This document shows positions 18,121 to 26,977 of a DNA stretch of 53,372 bases, one piece after another. The notes beneath the pieces are model-generated. The model did not search any database. It was not told where the DNA came from and saw nothing but the letters and a program-made list of their open reading frames with translations. The stretch is from JBBIJR01 sp037445875. Lineage in GTDB: Bacteria; CLD3; SB21. The stretch spans positions 1 to 53,372 of the forward strand of contig JBBIJR010000015.1 of the NCBI GenBank assembly GCA_037445875.1. The letters are read 5' to 3'. Each line of letters opens with the position of its first letter. Position 1 is the stretch's first letter. Position numbers and translations under genes: made by a program.

Positions 18121-21100
18121 CTACCCTATTCCTTTCCCGAGATACGCCCTGAGTTTTGGGGGCACCGGGCGCCGGATCAAAGCCTGCTTCACGGTCCACT
18201 CGTCGCCTGCATCCACCGGTGCGAGCATCGTTGTCTGACCGCTTTCCGCTACGGCGATGGCGGCCCCATCCCGGTACAGTATTCGGTTACCCAGCACCGG
18301 CGCCATCTTATCTCCGGGCGTCAACAATCCATGGAGGTTCAACGGATCGTGTACACCCACGGAGACCAGCCGACCGTCCGGCTGTTCTCGGCGGACCGCG
18401 CGGAGGCGCGTGACCGCCTCGGGTAGAGCGAATTGCTCACCCCACACACCGTCCACGAATCGGCCGCCTCGGATTTCTCCGCGCGCCTCCCAGGTGCGGA
18501 ATACCTTCGCCAGGTCGCGCCACGGAACCGGAGCCGCTTCCCGGTCCCAGAGCTTTCGAAACATCACACCGTACCGTCTCAACAGCGTGCGCGCCACCAA
18601 ATCGGCGGCCGAGTCGACGGCACCGGCGGGGCGGTGAATCAGGGACCATCGGCCGGAAGTTGCAATCTCAAAGGGTGAGGCCCTGTGGCGTTGGGAAGAT
18701 GGACGGCGCCTGCCAGGAACGAGCAGGGCTCGAAGTCCGACGAAACTGTCCGAGGTCACGTACCCGCCTGCCACCAGTTCACCCAGTGCGTCCTCTACCT
18801 GCGACCGCAGTAGTCTTGTCCCGCGAACGAGTTCGTCGAAGAAACAGGCTCCGCGCTCCTGCAGAACCTCCAGCACGTTGGATGCGGGCGTGGTCAGCGC
18901 AGACCGTCCGCCGCCTCCATCGAACAACCGAGTCCAGGTCTCCGCGTGGTCTCGCTGCACGAGCATGATGGGTGTGGTACGGATGGGAGCGGCGCTCTTA
19001 CCGTTTCCGCCGCGACGAAACCGGCCCCAGGTGGTCCGGCCTGAGAGGCACGAAAGGTCGAGCCAGGTATGGTCGTAGTCGGCCACGCGCGCGGGCAGAA
19101 GTTCACTCTCCCACGCGGCGGCAGGCGCGTCAAATCCTTCCAGCTGCTGCAACACGACCTCCAGCGCATCCGGTCCTTCCGGACGCTGGCCGGGCTCGAT
19201 ACGGTGCCAGGCGAAGAGGAACCGCATGCAATCGGCGGCGCACACCGGCTCGATGTCCCGCCGAAGCTTTTCGAGTGTGAAGCGATGAATCCGTGCCAGC
19301 AAACGCCTCTCACACCATTCCACTCCTTCGACACCCGGCGTGAACCGCCCACGAAACGCGAATCCTTCCGCTTCCAGGGCCGCGAGAGCAGAGCTTATGG
19401 CGGTCTCGGAGACATCGAGCTCGACGGCCAATCGGCTCGACCGAACGGGCCCGAGTCCTTCGAGGCGGCCTCTCAGCGTCTCTTCCAGCGCCTGTTCGCG
19501 GGACTCCGACGCGTCTCGAAAACGGGCTGGCACGTCGACAGTGCAGGACAGTTGAAACGAATCGTACAGTCTTTCTACCCGCGGCAGCCGCTCCGTGGCG
19601 GTCCAGAGTTCTGTGCGGCCTGCCGTCAGTTTGGCCGCACGCCGTTCATTAACGAGATGGTCCAAAAGCCGCTTCCAGTCATGGGTCCCATCTCCCCGCT
19701 TAATCTCCTCCGGCGTCAAGTAGCCCAGCGTCATCAGCGCATCGTGGAGTTCGTCGGGCGTTTCGGCCTGCGGCCAGGCCTGCAGCTGGATCGTGCGAAT
19801 GGCCTCCGGATCGAGGTCCGCCAGGCTCGACGCATCGGTTGCGTCGAGCCATCGTCGGCTGGCCACGGCGCGTGTCCGTCGCTCTTCGATGGGCGCATCG
19901 TCGAGGAATGTGTACGGGCGTGAGTTCAATATCTCTTGTGCCAGCGGGGATGATTCGCGTAGATCGCGGGACAGCCACTGCACGTCACCGCGTTCGATGC
20001 GTTGCAACAGGGACTCCAGTCCCTCGATGTCCATGGCCTCGGTCAGGCAATCCTGGATCGTCTGGCGCACCAGCGGATGGTCCGGAACCTCGCGATCGCC
20101 CGCGATGTTTTCCAGGCACGCCAGCTGGTCAGGGAAGACGACCGCGACGAGGTCCTGGGCGTGCATGCGTTGAATCTGGGCGGGCACCCTCTTGCCGTTC
20201 CTGCGACGCAGCACGGCCAGGGCACGCGAGGCGTTCCAACGCCACCGTACTTCGAACATCGGAGCGTCGAGCAGCGCCTGGACGAGGATAGAACGCACTC
20301 CTTTCGAACTGAGGTAGCCGAAGACCTCCTCCAACGGGAAACTGTGCGTGCTTCCGAGCGACAGGACGATCGCGTCTTCGCCCGCAGCCGCCTGCAGTTC
20401 GAAATTGAACTTGCGGCAAAAACGCTTGCGCAGCGCCAGTCCCCACGCCCGGTTGATCCGGCTGCCGTAAGGCGAGTGAATAACCAGATGCATGTCGCCC
20501 GCCTCGTCGAAGAACCGTTCCATGGCGAGGAACTGTTGGGTGGGCAGCACGCTCAGGGCCACTCTTGAGAGCGCCAGGTACGTTACGACCTGATCGGCGG
20601 CAGGCGCTCCGAGGCCCACTTCCCGGATCAGCCACTCGACCGCGGGACCCTTCCAGCTTTCATCCGGGCCGCCTTGCATCCGGCGTTCGAGTTCGCTGGG
20701 CTCCGGCATCCGGTCCTGAATTTCCGATCGGAGACGTGAAACGGCAAAGGACAATTCATCGCTGCGTCCCGGCGCCTCCCCCAGCCAGAACGGAATACTC
20801 GGCGGGGCTTCACTCGCGTCCGTCACACGCACCACACCGTTTTCGATCCGCCGGATCTGCCAGGAGCGGTTGGCCAACTGAAAAACGTCCCCGGCCATGC
20901 TTTCAAAAGCGTAGTCTTCGTTGAGAGTGCCGATGAAGGTGTTGGAGGGTTCAAGGATGACCTCGTAATCGAAACTGTCCGGGATGGCCCCGCCCGACGT
21001 GATCGCGGAAAGGCGCGCGGCTTTGCGGGCACGAATCCGCCGGTTCACGGCATCGTGATGCAGGTACGCGCCCCGCTGTCCTCGCCGGTGGGTGAAACCG

Positions 21101-22476
21101 TGCGACAGCATCGCGACCAGTTCGTCGAATTCATCCCTGGTCACGCCGCGAAACGGATACGCACGGCGAATCAATTGAAACAACTCTTCTTCTTCGTACT
21201 CACGGTTCGATACTTCGGCCACGATCTGCTGGGCGAGGATGTCCAGCGGCTTATGCGGAATGCGCAGACGGTCAAGTTCTCCCCTCCGCACGGCATCGAG
21301 CACCGCCGCGCATTCGACGAGTTCATCGCGTGTGAGGGGGAACAGCCTTCCCTTCGGCGTGCCGGCAATGGTGTGGCCCGACCGGCCCACGCGCTGGAGG
21401 AACGTGGCGATGGACTTGGGCGAACCCATCTGACACACGAGGTCGACCGAACCGATGTCGATGCCCAGTTCCAGCGAGGCCGTTGCGACGAGAGCCCTCA
21501 GCGCGCCGGACTTCAGGCGCCGTTCTGCATCCTGGCGGTGTTCCCGCGACATGCTGCCGTGGTGAGCCGCAACCAGGTCCGCCCCGAGCTTTTCCTTGAG
21601 CTGGAAGGAGATGCGCTCCGCCATACGCCTCGTGTTAACGAAGATCAGTGTGGTTTGATGTTCGCGGATCAGTTCCACAAGGCGGTCGTACACTTCGCCC
21701 CACACTTCCGTCGCCATCACCGTGGTAAGCGGTGAACCCGGCACTTCGATGGCCAGATCGAGTTGGCGACGATGGCCGGTGTCGATGATGGTGCAGGCCG
21801 CTCCGTTGTCCGGACCATCCGGGCGATGGCCGACCAGGAAGCGCGCAATTTCGTCGATCGGCTTTTGCGTGGCCGAGAGCCCGATTCTCGTCAACGGCTG
21901 TCCGACGAGATGCTCCAGCCGTTCGATCGAAAGCGACAGATGCGAGCCGCGCTTGTCCCTCACCAGGGCGTGGATTTCGTCGAGGATGAACGTGCGCACC
22001 GCACTCAGCATCTTGCGGCCGTTCTCGCTGGTCAGCAGGAGATAGAGCGATTCGGGTGTAGTAACCAGAATGTGGGGCGGCCGCTTGAGCATGGCGGTGC
22101 GCTGCGATGCCGGCGTATCGCCCGTCCGTACCAGTACGCGCAGCGGCACGTCCGGCAGGTCCAGCGCCCGCAGTTCCTCCCGGATGCCGGCGAGGGGCCG
22201 CTGGAGGTTGCGTTCAATGTCGTTGCTGAGGGCCCTCAGAGGGGAAACGTAGACGACATCGGTCCGGTCGGCCAGTCTGCCGTTGAGGCCGTGCCGAACG
22301 AGACGATCGAGGACCGCAAGAAAAGCGGCCAGCGTTTTTCCGGAACCGGTCGGAGCGGCAATGAGGGTGTGGTTACCCTCACGAATGGCGGGCCACGCCA
22401 TGGATTGCACTTCCGTGGGCCGCCCGAATTCGCGGGTGAACCAATGGGCGACGGATGGATGGAAATCTCGAAGCAT
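18121..22476 (-). CDS. lhr: Large ATP-dependent helicase Lhr
   Basis: This 1451-residue protein is a full-length Lhr superfamily 2 helicase, linked to DNA repair. The N-terminal motor shows Walker A APTGSGKT near residue 43, DEIHAL near 167, SATQKP, the second RecA domain with FVNTRRMAERI, and QRVGRSGH (motif VI). The winged-helix, beta-sheet and Lhr C-terminal domains fill the remaining half. A GGAACGAG site precedes the ATG. It is monocistronic and ends head-on against the FHA pair with no gap. Length matches the long bacterial Lhr form. Confidence 0.93.
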   Translation of the reverse strand: MLRDFHPSVAHWFTREFGRPTEVQSMAWPAIREGNHTLIAAPTGSGKTLAAFLAVLDRLVRHGLNGRLADRTDVVYVSPLRALSNDIERNLQRPLAGIREELRALDLPDVPLRVLVRTGDTPASQRTAMLKRPPHILVTTPESLYLLLTSENGRKMLSAVRTFILDEIHALVRDKRGSHLSLSIERLEHLVGQPLTRIGLSATQKPIDEIARFLVGHRPDGPDNGAACTIIDTGHRRQLDLAIEVPGSPLTTVMATEVWGEVYDRLVELIREHQTTLIFVNTRRMAERISFQLKEKLGADLVAAHHGSMSREHRQDAERRLKSGALRALVATASLELGIDIGSVDLVCQMGSPKSIATFLQRVGRSGHTIAGTPKGRLFPLTRDELVECAAVLDAVRRGELDRLRIPHKPLDILAQQIVAEVSNREYEEEELFQLIRRAYPFRGVTRDEFDELVAMLSHGFTHRRGQRGAYLHHDAVNRRIRARKAARLSAITSGGAIPDSFDYEVILEPSNTFIGTLNEDYAFESMAGDVFQLANRSWQIRRIENGVVRVTDASEAPPSIPFWLGEAPGRSDELSFAVSRLRSEIQDRMPEPSELERRMQGGPDESWKGPAVEWLIREVGLGAPAADQVVTYLALSRVALSVLPTQQFLAMERFFDEAGDMHLVIHSPYGSRINRAWGLALRKRFCRKFNFELQAAAGEDAIVLSLGSTHSFPLEEVFGYLSSKGVRSILVQALLDAPMFEVRWRWNASRALAVLRRRNGKRVPAQIQRMHAQDLVAVVFPDQLACLENIAGDREVPDHPLVRQTIQDCLTEAMDIEGLESLLQRIERGDVQWLSRDLRESSPLAQEILNSRPYTFLDDAPIEERRTRAVASRRWLDATDASSLADLDPEAIRTIQLQAWPQAETPDELHDALMTLGYLTPEEIKRGDGTHDWKRLLDHLVNERRAAKLTAGRTELWTATERLPRVERLYDSFQLSCTVDVPARFRDASESREQALEETLRGRLEGLGPVRSSRLAVELDVSETAISSALAALEAEGFAFRGRFTPGVEGVEWCERRLLARIHRFTLEKLRRDIEPVCAADCMRFLFAWHRIEPGQRPEGPDALEVVLQQLEGFDAPAAAWESELLPARVADYDHTWLDLSCLSGRTTWGRFRRGGNGKSAAPIRTTPIMLVQRDHAETWTRLFDGGGGRSALTTPASNVLEVLQERGACFFDELVRGTRLLRSQVEDALGELVAGGYVTSDSFVGLRALLVPGRRRPSSQRHRASPFEIATSGRWSLIHRPAGAVDSAADLVARTLLRRYGVMFRKLWDREAAPVPWRDLAKVFRTWEARGEIRGGRFVDGVWGEQFALPEAVTRLRAVRREQPDGRLVSVGVHDPLNLHGLLTPGDKMAPVLGNRILYRDGAAIAVAESGQTTMLAPVDAGDEWTVKQALIRRPVPPKLRAYLGKGIG

Positions 22477-22697
22477 CTCGTTCCTTTAGAATCGGCGTTT
22501 GACCGGTATGCCGTTTTGAGGAGGAGTCTGGACCGACGGGCGATGCGAGAACCGGACACAACAAAGTAAAGGGGTCGCCGCAGAAATTCAAGCCGCCTTT
22601 AAAACCCCTTGTTTAAAGTGCGATCGGGATGTACATTCTGGTGGATGCTCTTTGGAATAGTAGCCCTGCTGACATCCATTCAAGCGGAGGATTTGTC

Positions 22698-23150
22698 ATG
22701 GAAACGCCCGTCATGGAAGTGGATCAGACCGCTTACGATCGCATCGGCGGCTTCCTCTGGCTGCTCGCCGCCATTCTTGTCCTCAATCCCGTCCGTATTC
22801 TGTATGTGATTTTCACCGTCTCGGTGCCTTCGTATTCGTCAGTGCCGACCGGCGGCCTGGCCGCGTTCGAGATGGCGGTCAGCCTTGTTTTTCTCTTGTA
22901 CTCGCTCATTGTGCCTTATTACTTTTTCACGCGCCGCCGCAAGGGCCCTGCCATGATCATCGTGCTTTTTCTTGTGAACATCATATTCGTCGCCACCAAC
23001 GGCACGATGACGGAGTGGCTCCCCACGGCTGAGCAACACGGCGCCGGGCAGTTCCGCATGGTTGAGTTCGTGGCCGGCTCGGTATGGTTTCTGCTGTGGA
23101 CGCTCTATCTGATCGGGTCGAAGAGGGTCAAGGGTACGTTTGTGAGGTGA
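22698..23150 (+). CDS. DUF2569-type membrane protein
   Basis: This 150-residue protein begins with YDRIGGFLWLLAAILVLNP, the typical opening of DUF2569 proteins, and has four hydrophobic segments. Its function is unknown in the family. The ATG at 22698 has a GGAGG site 7 bases upstream, so the longer open frame from 22629 is not used. It stands alone between lhr and a stretch of decaying genes. Confidence 0.82.
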   Translation: METPVMEVDQTAYDRIGGFLWLLAAILVLNPVRILYVIFTVSVPSYSSVPTGGLAAFEMAVSLVFLLYSLIVPYYFFTRRRKGPAMIIVLFLVNIIFVATNGTMTEWLPTAEQHGAGQFRMVEFVAGSVWFLLWTLYLIGSKRVKGTFVR

Positions 23151-23472
23151 GGGCTTCGTATATCGGATTCTCTTCTTGTAGTGAATCGGTCTTTGGTGTG
23201 CGTTTGATCGATGAGCACTGCAGACTGTCGTTTTCTGAGGTCTATCGAGTGAGGCTTCATCCAATGGAAGCTGACAAAAACGGGGGCGAGTGGGGAAGTC
23301 ACGGGATATTGCCTCCAGGAATCCGAAGTCCTGCGGATGCCGGCGTTTACGGCGGACTGACGGGCGGGCGACAACGTCCACTCGTCAACGTGGAGGGCGT
23401 GTGTCAAATCGGGAATGCGTTCTCATAAAGCGCAACCAAGCGTGAGATCAATTCAAATGAGAGGATTTAAGA
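23151..23472. other. Intergenic region without recognisable content
   Basis: These 322 bases follow the DUF2569 gene. Open frames on both strands run through them, but none has a ribosome site, a family pattern or sensible composition. It may be remnant sequence, as the next two loci are broken genes. A GAGAGGA site at its end belongs to the lipoprotein pseudogene. Confidence 0.35.
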
Positions 23473-24006
23473 ATGAGGGATGTCAAGTTGATTTTCGCCG
23501 TTCTCCTGGTTTTCTTCGTCGGCTGTCCGGATTCCTCGGATGATAGAGGAGAGAATCTGATTACCAACTCGTCGTTCGAGATCGGGAGGGAACCCTCCCT
23601 CGACGGATGGCTGTTGAACGCCACGGGCGGGAGTACGCGCTTCTCTGTCGATGCGCCTCCATCCGGTGGACGGTATTCGTTCGAAATGGACGCCGCATAA
23701 GGATTCAACACACTGACGACCACGCTTCCCATCGAGCCGGGATTCCAGACGTACGAATGGTCCTTCTGGGCGAGAAGGGCATTTGAGGTGGGAGGCGTGG
23801 GGTGGGTTCATCTGAAACACATGGACAGTCTGACCTCGATCGGTGAAATCTATGTCCTTGACACGGCCTGGGCAAAATACGCGTCGCTGCACACGATCGA
23901 GGGTGATTCAGGTGATTCGATCGTTATCACGCTAACAGGTGGATTTTCTCAACTTCAGCTCGGCAACACAAGATTTGACCGGGTAGCATTCCAAAGACTG
24001 AATTAG
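23473..24006 (+). pseudogene. Lipoprotein with jelly-roll-like domain, interrupted by a stop codon
   Basis: The gene starts at an ATG behind GAGAGGA and encodes a lipoprotein signal (LIFAVLLVFFVGC, lipobox FVGC). A TAA at 23698-23700 interrupts the frame at codon 76. Reading on in the same frame gives 101 more sensible residues (for example WSFWARRAFEVGGVGWVHL) until TAG at 24006. The whole, about 177 codons, looks like a carbohydrate-binding-module-type beta sandwich (NLITNSSFEI..DGW opening and TRFDRVAF ending). A single base change, such as CAA to TAA, would explain the stop. A sequencing error or readthrough cannot be excluded. Confidence 0.65.
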
Positions 24007-24068
24007 GCCAAGAATCGGTTTCTGATCGAAGATCGAACGGAATTTCAAACGTTCGAAAGGGAGACAGA

Positions 24069-24194
24069 ATGAAATATCTGAATGGGGTCTCCATGATTCT
24101 CCTGGCCGTTGCTCATTACTCTATACGGGGGAAGATCTCAGGTCTATTCGCCGCAAACCCGTTTTGACCTCGTCACACTGGAGAGAGTAGATTA
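24069..24194 (+). pseudogene. Remnant of a secreted-protein gene
   Basis: A strong site (AAGGGAGACAG) precedes an ATG at 24069 that opens a signal-peptide-like stretch, MKYLNGVSMILLAVAH, but the frame ends at 24167 after 32 residues. One base fewer in the G-run near 24127 would connect it to a sensible continuation (SQVYSPQTRFDLVTLERVD) that ends at 24194. The most likely reading is the 5' remnant of a gene whose body has been lost. The rest of 24007-24333 shows nothing else of note. Confidence 0.35.
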
Positions 24195-24333
24195 GGCTTC
24201 CTTCGCCGGAGACAGCATCAGGCCGTCCACATACTCCTTGAATGCCACCTTCCGTGACGCTACATTGGCTCGTGGACGCCAAGCGGTGAAGCCCGCGCGT
24301 CCGCAAGGTCCGCACGATCACGAGGAGTGAGCC

Positions 24334-26751
24334 ATGATCAGGGAACTACCGCCCGAACAGCTCCGAAAGGAGTTTGATTCCGATTCCCTCCCGATCGAAG
24401 CCACCGAAAGCCTCAAACCACCGGACGGCATCATCGGCCAGGAACGCGCCGTGCATGCCCTGCAATTCGGTCTCGGCATCCAGAACTCGGGCTACAACAT
24501 TTTCGTTGCCGGCGAGCGCGGCATCGGCAAGATGACCGCCGTGGAAGCGTTTCTCCACGAAGTGGCCCACTCCCGGCCCATCCCTTCGGACTGGTGCTAC
24601 GTCCAGAATTTCGACGACAGCTACCAACCGATCGCCATCCAGCTGCCGACGGGCAAAGGCCGCGAGTTCCAGCGCGACCTCAAGCGCTTCAGGGATTTCC
24701 TCCGCCGCGAGATCCCGCGGCTATTCGAAAGCGAGGAGTTCACCGCCAAACGCGAGGAGATCCTCCGTACGCTGAACGCCGAGCGCGAGGACATCCTTAA
24801 GAAGTTCGGGGCGCACGCATCCGCGGAAGGCTTTTCGGTGAGCGCGACGCCGATGGGCATTGTCGTGCTGCCGGCCAAAGACGGCAAACCGATGGCCGAA
24901 GCGGAGTGGAACGCCCTTCCGGCGAAGGAGAAAAACGAGCGGCTGGCCCGGCGCGAAACGCTTCAGGAGGAGCTCAAGGTCGCGCTGAAGGAAACGCGCG
25001 AGACGGAACGCGACACGGCGGAATTGCTCCGCAGCCTGGACCGGCAGGCGGTCATCTATCTCATCGCCGGCATGATCGACGAATTCCGCGAAAAATATCA
25101 CGACCACGATGAAGTCTGGTCTTTTCTGCACGGCGTCCAGACCAACCTGCTCGAGAACCTCCACGCGTTCCGGTCGGAGGACGGATCGGGCGCCAAGCTT
25201 CAGGATATGATCCTGGACAACTACCTGGCCAACCTTCTCGTCGACAACCATCGTTTGAAGGGCGCTCCGGTGGTGGTGGAACTGCATCCGACGTACACCA
25301 ATCTGTTCGGCCGTGTCGAGAAGGAGGTGGACGACGGCAGTATGTACACGGATTTCACGTTGATCCGGGCGGGCGCGCTTCACCGGGCCAACGGCGGGTA
25401 CCTCGTCCTCCCCGTGGAAGACCTTCTGCGCAACATGATGAGCTGGGAGAGTCTGAAACGCGCTCTCAAGACCAAAACCATCAAGATCGAAGAGCCCGCC
25501 GAGAGCATGGGCCTGTCGGTGCCCAAGACCCTGAGACCGGAGCCCATCCCGCTCGATGTCAAGATCGTGCTCGTCGGACGGCCGATGTATTATTACCTCA
25601 TGCACGAACTGGACGACGATTTCCCGGAGCTGTTTAAGGTCAAGGCGGATTTCGATACGCGGATGGACCGCACGGAGCCGAACACAGCGGCTTTTCTTGC
25701 GTTTCTATCTGCCCTGTGTTCCAAGGAGAAGCTGCGCCATCTGGAAGCGGGCGCCGCGGGAAAGATGCTCGAACATGCCTGCAGGCTGGCCGAGGACCGC
25801 GACAAGCTCTCGACCCACTTCGGCGCCCTGGCCGACGTGATCCGCGAGGCCAACTACTGGGCAGGTCGCGAAGACGCCCCCCAGATCCGCGACCGGCACG
25901 TACAGCAGGCCCTGGAGGAGAAGGTGTACCGCAGCAACCTGTACCAGCAGCGCCTGCAGGAGTACATTGCCAGGGACGTGATCCGGATCGACACGGACGC
26001 ATCGGTGGCCGGTCAGGTCAACGGGCTCGCCGTGCTCCGGCTGGGAGAGTACGAGTTCGGCCGTCCCAACCGCATCACGGCGAGCGTCGCTCCGGGAAAC
26101 GAGGGCATCATCGACATTGAGCGTCAGGTCGCACTCGGCGGACCGATCCACAGCAAAGGCGTCATGATCCTCAGCGGTTACCTGGCCCGGACATTTGCCG
26201 TCGGCAAGCCTCTCACTCTCTCGGCCCGCCTCGTGTTCGAGCAAAGTTACGAAGGCGTCGACGGCGACAGCGCTTCGTCCACCGAGTTGTACGCCATCCT
26301 GTCGGCCCTCTCCGATCTTCCCATCCTGCAAGGCATTGCCGTCACCGGCTCGGTCAATCAGCGCGGCGAAGTGCAGGCCATCGGCGGCGTTAACGAAAAG
26401 ATCGAAGGCTTCTTCGACGTCTGCCTGGCGCGCGGACTGACGGGCAAGCAGGGTGTCGTGATTCCCGCGAGCAACGTCAACCACCTCATGCTGCGCGAAG
26501 ATGTGGTCGAGGCGGTGAGGGAACGGCGCTTCCATGTGTGGGCCGTGCATCGCATCGAAGAGGGCATCGAGCTTCTTACCGGAAGAAAGGCGGGCCGCAG
26601 GCAGAAGAACGGAAAATTTGAGGGCGGCACGGTATACGCACTGGCCGAAAAACGTCTCAATGAATTCGCCGCATCGCTTAAGAAACTGTCGAAGCCTGCG
26701 TTCGGGGTAAAGCGACCACGCAAGAAAAGAAAAAGGACGGCCCGTCGGTAA
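24334..26751 (+). CDS. Lon-like ATP-dependent protease (AAA_32 / LonB-type)
   Basis: This 805-residue protein matches the Lon-related proteases that have an AAA_32 module and a C-terminal S16 peptidase. The nucleotide site GERGIGKM near residue 59 has Met in place of the usual Thr/Ser of Walker A. A helical insert covers about 130-260. The catalytic dyad is clear: Ser in DGDSASSTE near 648 and Lys in GGVNEKIEGFF near 688. A basic tail (KRPRKKRKRTARR) ends the protein. It would degrade unfolded or regulatory proteins in the cytoplasm. It is not Lon itself: the N-terminal LAN domain is missing. Confidence 0.9.
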   Translation: MIRELPPEQLRKEFDSDSLPIEATESLKPPDGIIGQERAVHALQFGLGIQNSGYNIFVAGERGIGKMTAVEAFLHEVAHSRPIPSDWCYVQNFDDSYQPIAIQLPTGKGREFQRDLKRFRDFLRREIPRLFESEEFTAKREEILRTLNAEREDILKKFGAHASAEGFSVSATPMGIVVLPAKDGKPMAEAEWNALPAKEKNERLARRETLQEELKVALKETRETERDTAELLRSLDRQAVIYLIAGMIDEFREKYHDHDEVWSFLHGVQTNLLENLHAFRSEDGSGAKLQDMILDNYLANLLVDNHRLKGAPVVVELHPTYTNLFGRVEKEVDDGSMYTDFTLIRAGALHRANGGYLVLPVEDLLRNMMSWESLKRALKTKTIKIEEPAESMGLSVPKTLRPEPIPLDVKIVLVGRPMYYYLMHELDDDFPELFKVKADFDTRMDRTEPNTAAFLAFLSALCSKEKLRHLEAGAAGKMLEHACRLAEDRDKLSTHFGALADVIREANYWAGREDAPQIRDRHVQQALEEKVYRSNLYQQRLQEYIARDVIRIDTDASVAGQVNGLAVLRLGEYEFGRPNRITASVAPGNEGIIDIERQVALGGPIHSKGVMILSGYLARTFAVGKPLTLSARLVFEQSYEGVDGDSASSTELYAILSALSDLPILQGIAVTGSVNQRGEVQAIGGVNEKIEGFFDVCLARGLTGKQGVVIPASNVNHLMLREDVVEAVRERRFHVWAVHRIEEGIELLTGRKAGRRQKNGKFEGGTVYALAEKRLNEFAASLKKLSKPAFGVKRPRKKRKRTARR

Positions 26752-26850
26752 ATGGCATCGTAGTTCCAACAGTAGAGTACTGTTCTCTCTTCAAGTTTTT
26801 CTCGGGATTTTCTTAAGTGCAATGATGCGGCGTTCTTTTTTTCTCTATTT

Positions 26851-26870
26851 TCATCCACACCTTATCCACA
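26851..26870 (+). promoter_or_regulatory. Two DnaA-box-like sites
   Basis: A perfect DnaA box TTATCCACA lies at 26862-26870, and TCATCCACA (one mismatch) at 26851-26859 in the same orientation, 11 bases apart, or one helical turn. They sit in an AT-rich gap of about 225 bases upstream of the aldehyde dehydrogenase gene. DnaA binding is inferred. No dnaA, dnaN or gyrase gene is near, so a replication origin is not supported. Confidence 0.4.
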
Positions 26871-26880
26871 ATCTAAGTGC

Positions 26881-26911
26881 TTGACGGAAAAGCCACTTGA
26901 CATTGTACAAT
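26881..26911 (+). promoter_or_regulatory. Candidate promoter for the aldehyde dehydrogenase gene
   Basis: TTGACG at 26881-26886 and TACAAT at 26906-26911 are 19 bases apart. A second TTGACA at 26897-26902 overlaps the spacer and lacks a good -10 partner. The -10 overlaps the 8-base palindrome TTGTACAA (26903-26910), which may be an operator. The transcript would have a leader of about 60 bases. Confidence 0.4.
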
Positions 26912-26977
26912 ATTGTTGTTAGGTTATGTTGTTGTAAAACTTCAACCTATTTTCCTCCCAGTTCCTTAGGTTCGAGC

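Noticed and set aside
24121..24321. 66-codon minus-strand frame
   Set aside because: No ribosome site or family pattern, and it lies in the decayed patch.
26851..26870. Replication origin
   Set aside because: Only two DnaA boxes, no AT-rich unwinding element of normal size and no origin-linked genes.
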